Positions 60,321-64,000 of a DNA stretch of 64,000 nt are shown piece by piece (the first letter of the stretch is position 1; every line of letters starts with the position of its first letter). This stretch comes from Pelomonas sp965229315 (GTDB lineage: Bacteria > Pseudomonadota > Gammaproteobacteria > Burkholderiales > Burkholderiaceae_C). A model generated the notes under the pieces. The model was not told the DNA's origin. It ran no database searches and worked only from the letters and a program-made list of their open reading frames with translations. The position numbers and the translations under genes were made by a program. The stretch is from contig NZ_CBDDJA010000002.1 of the NCBI RefSeq assembly GCF_965229315.1, positions 2,108,001 to 2,172,000 on the forward strand, in the 5' to 3' direction.

Positions 60321-61235
60321 TCAGCGCTTGACCGTCAGCACCATCGCCAGCGCGCCGGGCACGGGCAGCCCCGGCTTGGCCGGCGCGTAGGCGTTGGCGA
60401 AGAAGCTGTGCTCCAGGTGCAGGCCGGCGGCCTCGACCTGGGCCACGACCTCCTCCGGCTTGCCGTAGAGGTAGATGTGGTCGGCATGCGCGGCGTTCAG
60501 CGCTGCAGTGACGAACAGGCGGCCGCCCGGCGCCGTGAGCTTCTTCAGGCCGACGAGGAAGGCGACCGGGTCTTCCAGGTGCTCCAGCACCTCCACGCAG
60601 ACGACGGCGCGGTACTGCTGCGGGCTGCCTTCTTCCAGGATGTCCTGGCGGCGCAGCGTGTAGCGCGGGCCGAAACCGAAGCTGCCGACGTGGGCGCCGG
60701 TGAACTCCAGCGACAGCGGGCTGATGTCCAGCCCCGTGCCGCGCAGGTGGGGCAGCGCCTGCAGCGCCAGGCGCGAGTAGATGCCGGTGCCCACGCCCAC
60801 CTCGGCGAACTCCTCCACGCCCTGGCGCTGCAGCCACGGCAGAAAGAAGCCCTTGAAGTATTCGATCTGCTGGTAGTGGTGCGTCCACAGGTAGTGGGAC
60901 AGCAGCAGGCCGGGCAGGTACTGGCGACGCATGTAGTCGTCGTTGTAGTAGACCTCGGCGGCGGCTTCGGCGTAGGTCTTGGCCGGGTAGCTCAGTTCCT
61001 GCTCGAAGCGCTTCTGGCGCCGCATCGAGTCCATCACGAAGGCGGCATAGCCCTTCACCGCATCCTGCAGCGCGGCGTCGTCACCGTAGAAGTTGGCGAG
61101 CATGGCCGAGAAATCGGCGGCCCACACCGGTCCGAACTCGGCCTCGGCGCGACGGACGCTGTCGCGCGCGAAACGCGCCGAGCTCTCCATCATCGTCAGG
61201 AGCTTGGCAATCGGCGCCGGGGCTGTCGGGAACAT
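60321..61235 (-). CDS. SAM-dependent methyltransferase
   Basis: A 304-residue class I methyltransferase. Motif I is EFAEVGVGTGIYSRLAL, followed by GTGLDISPLSLEF and the post-II motif VVCVEVLEHLEDP. An N-terminal helical region of about 130 residues (DSVRRAEAEFGPVWAADFSAML ... LLLSHYLWTHHYQQ in separate blocks) precedes the fold. It could methylate the sugar or its acyl chain; context only. Between the GNAT gene (1 nt) and the TolC-like gene (46 nt). Confidence 0.85.
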   Translation of the reverse strand: MFPTAPAPIAKLLTMMESSARFARDSVRRAEAEFGPVWAADFSAMLANFYGDDAALQDAVKGYAAFVMDSMRRQKRFEQELSYPAKTYAEAAAEVYYNDDYMRRQYLPGLLLSHYLWTHHYQQIEYFKGFFLPWLQRQGVEEFAEVGVGTGIYSRLALQALPHLRGTGLDISPLSLEFTGAHVGSFGFGPRYTLRRQDILEEGSPQQYRAVVCVEVLEHLEDPVAFLVGLKKLTAPGGRLFVTAALNAAHADHIYLYGKPEEVVAQVEAAGLHLEHSFFANAYAPAKPGLPVPGALAMVLTVKR

Positions 61236-61281
61236 TCGTGTCCTTTGCAGGGGGTGACCGGGTGCGAAGTATCGGGCCGGC

Positions 61282-62691
61282 TCAGCGCAGCGGCGTGATG
61301 ACGCCGCGGCCCATGGACCACATCATCGCGACGACCTGCTGCGCGTCGAACAGCGCGTTCACGTGGGCGATGCGCATCGAGTAGTAGTCGCTCTCCGCGC
61401 CCATCACGTCGAACAGCGAACGGCGGCCGAGCTGCTGCCACTGCTGCAGCGTCGACGCGCGCACGCGGTCGCTGTTGCGCAGGATCTCGACGACGCGCCG
61501 TGCGCGGTCCAGCGATGAGTTGGCCGTTTCGTACATCTCCAGCAGCCGGTAGCGCTTGGCGTCGATGGTCTCGTCGCGTTGCAGTGCCGCGGCCTGCGAG
61601 CGGCGCGCCGCCGCGGTCAGCGAGGCGTCGGCGCCAGGCTGGTACAGCGGGATGTTGATGGCCACGCCGCCGATCCACTCCGTCGCCTTGCCCGTGCCGA
61701 TGGTGGACGCGCCGTTCATCAGCAGGCTCACCGACGGCTTCTGGCCCGCCAGCACCGACTCCGCGTAGCTGCGCTGCGCCTTGGCCTGCGCCGTGGCCTG
61801 CGACACGTCGGCGGCCAGCAGGATGTCGGTCTGCATCTGCTCCAGCTCCGGCACCTGGGCCAGCACGGCGCTCATGCCGGCGCTGGGCGGCAGCGTGTCG
61901 CCCACCAGGCGGCGCAGGCGCACCTCGGTCTGGCGCAGCGCGCTCAGCGTCTGCTCGTAGGCCAGGTCGGCCTGCTGCAGGCTCTTCTGCGCCTGCACCA
62001 GCTCGCTGGAACGGCCGCGGTCGGACTTGGTGATGATCTCCAGCGCATCGACCAGGCAGGCCATCTTGCGCACGTACTGGGTGTAGACCTGGGCCTGCAG
62101 CACGTAGCGGCTGCGGTCCAGCGCCAGCGACACGGTCTGCAGCGCGAGCTGCTCCTCGGCGCTGCTCTGGCCGAACTTGGCGGCATCGGCCAGCTGGCTG
62201 CGCCATTCGGTCAGCTTGGTGATGCGGCCGGCGTCGTAGATCGGCGCGGTGACGTTGAGGCTGGCGCGGCCCTGCATGCCACGCGGCTGGTCGACGCCGG
62301 CCACGATGCTGCCGGCATAGCCGGCCGTCGTGGACAGCGACACCTGCGGCAGCCGCGAGGCCTGTGTCTCCTCCAGGTCGGCCTGTGCCGCCTGGGCCAA
62401 CAGCCGGGCCACGCCGATGGGGCGGCTGCGCTGCAGTGCCATCTGCACCAGCTCCTGCAGCTGCGCGCGGGGATCGGCGCTGCTGCTCTCGATCATGCTG
62501 GCGTCGCGGCCCGTGCGCGACGGGCCGGCGTCTTCCTCCTGGCAGCGGCCCTGCGAGGGCGGCGGCTCGGCGACCGGCACGGCGGGGGCCACGGCCTTGG
62601 ACGGGCGCGCCTGCGCCGGCGCGGCGGGACCCGGAAGCACCAGGGTGGCCGCGAGGCCGCAGATGAGGAGATGGCGGAACGGGTACGGCAT
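61282..62691 (-). CDS. TolC-family outer membrane channel of type I secretion
   Basis: A 469-residue protein starting at ATG 62691, which gives a signal peptide (MPYPFRHLLICGLAATLVL, cleavage near AQA at residue 28); the longer frame from a TTG is rejected. It has a Pro-rich N-terminal segment with one Cys, then the paired OEP repeats: long helices AEEQLALQTVSLALDRSRYVL and AQRSYAESVLAGQKPSVSLLMNG, the beta entrance WIGGVAINIPLYQPG and the C-terminal LFDVMGAESDYYSMRIAHVNALF. Paired with the HlyD gene 66 nt upstream. The likely passenger is the giant repeat protein. Confidence 0.88.
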   Translation of the reverse strand: MPYPFRHLLICGLAATLVLPGPAAPAQARPSKAVAPAVPVAEPPPSQGRCQEEDAGPSRTGRDASMIESSSADPRAQLQELVQMALQRSRPIGVARLLAQAAQADLEETQASRLPQVSLSTTAGYAGSIVAGVDQPRGMQGRASLNVTAPIYDAGRITKLTEWRSQLADAAKFGQSSAEEQLALQTVSLALDRSRYVLQAQVYTQYVRKMACLVDALEIITKSDRGRSSELVQAQKSLQQADLAYEQTLSALRQTEVRLRRLVGDTLPPSAGMSAVLAQVPELEQMQTDILLAADVSQATAQAKAQRSYAESVLAGQKPSVSLLMNGASTIGTGKATEWIGGVAINIPLYQPGADASLTAAARRSQAAALQRDETIDAKRYRLLEMYETANSSLDRARRVVEILRNSDRVRASTLQQWQQLGRRSLFDVMGAESDYYSMRIAHVNALFDAQQVVAMMWSMGRGVITPLR

Positions 62692-62757
62692 GGCCCCGTC
62701 ACTAGACCATCCCACCCCGGCCGGCAAAGGCCGGAAAAGCGGTGTGCCGGGACGGTA

Positions 62758-63972
62758 TTAGCGTTCGCGCAGCGCTTCGCGTGACTTCATCATCGGCCGC
62801 AGCAGGTAGCTCAGCACCGAGCGGTCGCCGGTGCGGATCTCGACGGTGGCCTGCATGCCGGGGATCACCGGCAGCGGCTTGCCCTTGAAGCTCGTGTTGT
62901 TGCGGTCGGCCGAGACGACAGCGCGGTAATACGTGCTGTCGTTGTTCTTCTCGTTCTCGCCCATCGCGTCGGGGCTGATGTATTCGATCTTGCCCTCCAG
63001 GCCGCCATGCACGTTGAAGTCGTAGCCGGTCAGCTTGATCTCGGCCGTCTGGCCGACGCGGATGAAGCCGATGTCCTTCGGCTTGATCCGCGCCTCCACC
63101 AGCACGCGCGGGCCGATGGGCGAGATCTCCATGATGGGCGCACCCGTCGTGATGACGCCGCCCACGGTGTTGACGCGGATGTTCTTGACGACGCCGTGCA
63201 CGGGCGACTTCAGCACCGTGCGCTGCATCGCGTCCTGGCGCACCACCATCTGCTCGTCGAGCTGGGCCATCTCGGTCTGGATGCGCACCAGCTCGCTGCT
63301 GGCCTCCTGGCGAAAGCGGCTGACGCGCTCCGTGCGCTGCTGCTGCAGCTCGTTGACCTGGCGGTTCAGCCGCATGACCTCGACATCGGACATCAGGCCC
63401 TTGGCCGCCATGTCCTGGGCGATGCGCTGCTCGCGCGCCAGCAGGCCGGCGCTGCGGCCGATGGCGCTGACGGCCTCGTCGAGCAGGCGGCGGCGCGCCT
63501 CGAAGGACTCGGTCTCGGCCTCGGCGATGCGTGGCACGGCCAGGACCTCGGGCGGGAACTTCAGCGCCCGGCCGTTGGCCTCGGCCTGCAGCCGGGCCAC
63601 CTGGGCCTTCAGCGCCAGGCGCTTGGCCTGGCCCTCGTTCTGCGAGGCCTCGACACGGGTGGGGTCGAGCTGCGCCAGGTCCTGGCCGACCTGCACCTCC
63701 TGGCCTTCGTGCACATGCAGCTCGCGCAGGATGCCGCTGTCCAGGCTGGCGATCACCTGCTCGCGGCCATCGGGCACGACGCGCCCGTCGCTGCGCGTGA
63801 CCTCATCGACATGCGCCAGCGACGACCAGGCGATGGCGGCCACGACGGCGGCCAGCAGCAGGTACAGCACCCACGTCGCCCGCGGCAGCGGCTCGTCCAG
63901 CTTGGCGCTGTCCAGGCCGGTGACGAACAGGCTCTCCTGCCGGCTCAGCGCCATCTTGTCGTTGCTGGCCAT
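62758..63972 (-). CDS. HlyD-family membrane-fusion protein of type I secretion
   Basis: A 404-residue adaptor. A short cytoplasmic N-terminus precedes one transmembrane helix (about 33-53, TWVLYLLLAAVVAAIAW). Then a beta-barrel/lipoyl start (DGRVVPDGREQVIASLDSGILRELHVHEGQEVQVGQ), a long coiled-coil hairpin (about 110-235) and the HlyD signature region VLKSPVHGVVKNIRVNTVGGVI, ending in VIPGMQATVEIRTGDRSVLSYLLRP. This HlyD/PrtE form works with an ABC exporter, whose gene probably lies just beyond the window edge, upstream on this strand. Confidence 0.92.
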   Translation of the reverse strand: MASNDKMALSRQESLFVTGLDSAKLDEPLPRATWVLYLLLAAVVAAIAWSSLAHVDEVTRSDGRVVPDGREQVIASLDSGILRELHVHEGQEVQVGQDLAQLDPTRVEASQNEGQAKRLALKAQVARLQAEANGRALKFPPEVLAVPRIAEAETESFEARRRLLDEAVSAIGRSAGLLAREQRIAQDMAAKGLMSDVEVMRLNRQVNELQQQRTERVSRFRQEASSELVRIQTEMAQLDEQMVVRQDAMQRTVLKSPVHGVVKNIRVNTVGGVITTGAPIMEISPIGPRVLVEARIKPKDIGFIRVGQTAEIKLTGYDFNVHGGLEGKIEYISPDAMGENEKNNDSTYYRAVVSADRNNTSFKGKPLPVIPGMQATVEIRTGDRSVLSYLLRPMMKSREALRER

Positions 63973-63978
63973 GGCGGC

Positions 63979-64000
63979 TTACACGGAAGCGGAACGCTGC
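63979..64000 (-). CDS. 3' end of an upstream gene, possibly the type I ABC exporter (partial)
   Basis: On the minus strand an open frame enters from the window edge and stops at TAA (63979-63981), 6 nt before the HlyD start. Its last residues read QRSASV or similar. Position directly ahead of HlyD suggests an HlyB-type ABC transporter, but six codons cannot show it. Confidence 0.3.

Overview
The window is a high-GC chromosomal segment of a betaproteobacterium, most likely order Burkholderiales and probably near Roseateles/Mitsuaria/Rubrivivax. That placement is inferred from the gene order lysR-leuCDB-asd-fimV-truA-trpFBA-accD-folC-dedD-cvpA-purF-metZ-gltX and from protein resemblance; no database was consulted. 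Genes are tightly packed. Many neighbours overlap by 1-8 nt, often as ATGA or GTGA.

Left end (1-3,100): the tail of a probable membrane protein, a secreted DUF2264-type protein, a decayed IS481-family element and a small secreted protein. Positions 3,101-3,989 hold two near-identical tRNA triplets (Ala-GGC, Glu-TTC, Asp-GTC) on the minus strand, each followed by an intrinsic terminator, just downstream of gltX.

Housekeeping block (3,975-23,417, all minus strand): leucine, aspartate-family and tryptophan biosynthesis, FimV, tRNA pseudouridylation, fatty-acid and folate enzymes, a SPOR protein, CvpA, PurF, MetZ and GltX. From 23,502 to 27,576 come a zinc-dependent PLC/P1-nuclease-like protein, a periplasmic solute-binding protein, a VOC protein and an FAD monooxygenase.

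Propionate/methylmalonyl-CoA block (27,569-38,087): biotin carboxylase subunit, carboxyltransferase subunit, VOC proteins, MeaB-type GTPase and methylmalonyl-CoA mutase. A GNAT/PIN/RHH (toxin-antitoxin-like) cassette sits inside the operon between mutase and meaB. A divergent GntR regulator has a perfect palindrome in the shared promoter region.

Right 25 kb (38,088-64,000) is the most unusual part. A 3,084-residue protein is built from about 350 octapeptides. These are arranged in twenty 17-octad (136 aa, 408 bp) super-repeats and end in a calcium-binding, RTX-type C-terminal region. Its leader carries a sigma-28-like promoter and a 27-bp dyad. Converging on it is a minus-strand gene series running from type I secretion parts (HlyD adaptor, TolC-like outer-membrane protein) through an acyl-assembly set (two ACPs, KAS III, ketoreductase, MaoC-SDR fusion, metallo-hydrolase, FkbH-like HAD-GNAT, acyl-CoA ligase, methyltransferase, GNAT) to amino-sugar genes (FdtA/QdtA-type isomerase and aminotransferase), a SGNH O-acyltransferase-like protein and two glycosyltransferases. 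I infer a surface system in which the repeat protein is exported by the type I machine and it, or flagellin, is decorated with an acylated 3-amino-3,6-dideoxy sugar. A 272-bp MITE-like element with 33-bp terminal inverted repeats sits inside this operon and supplies the 3' end of the KAS III gene.
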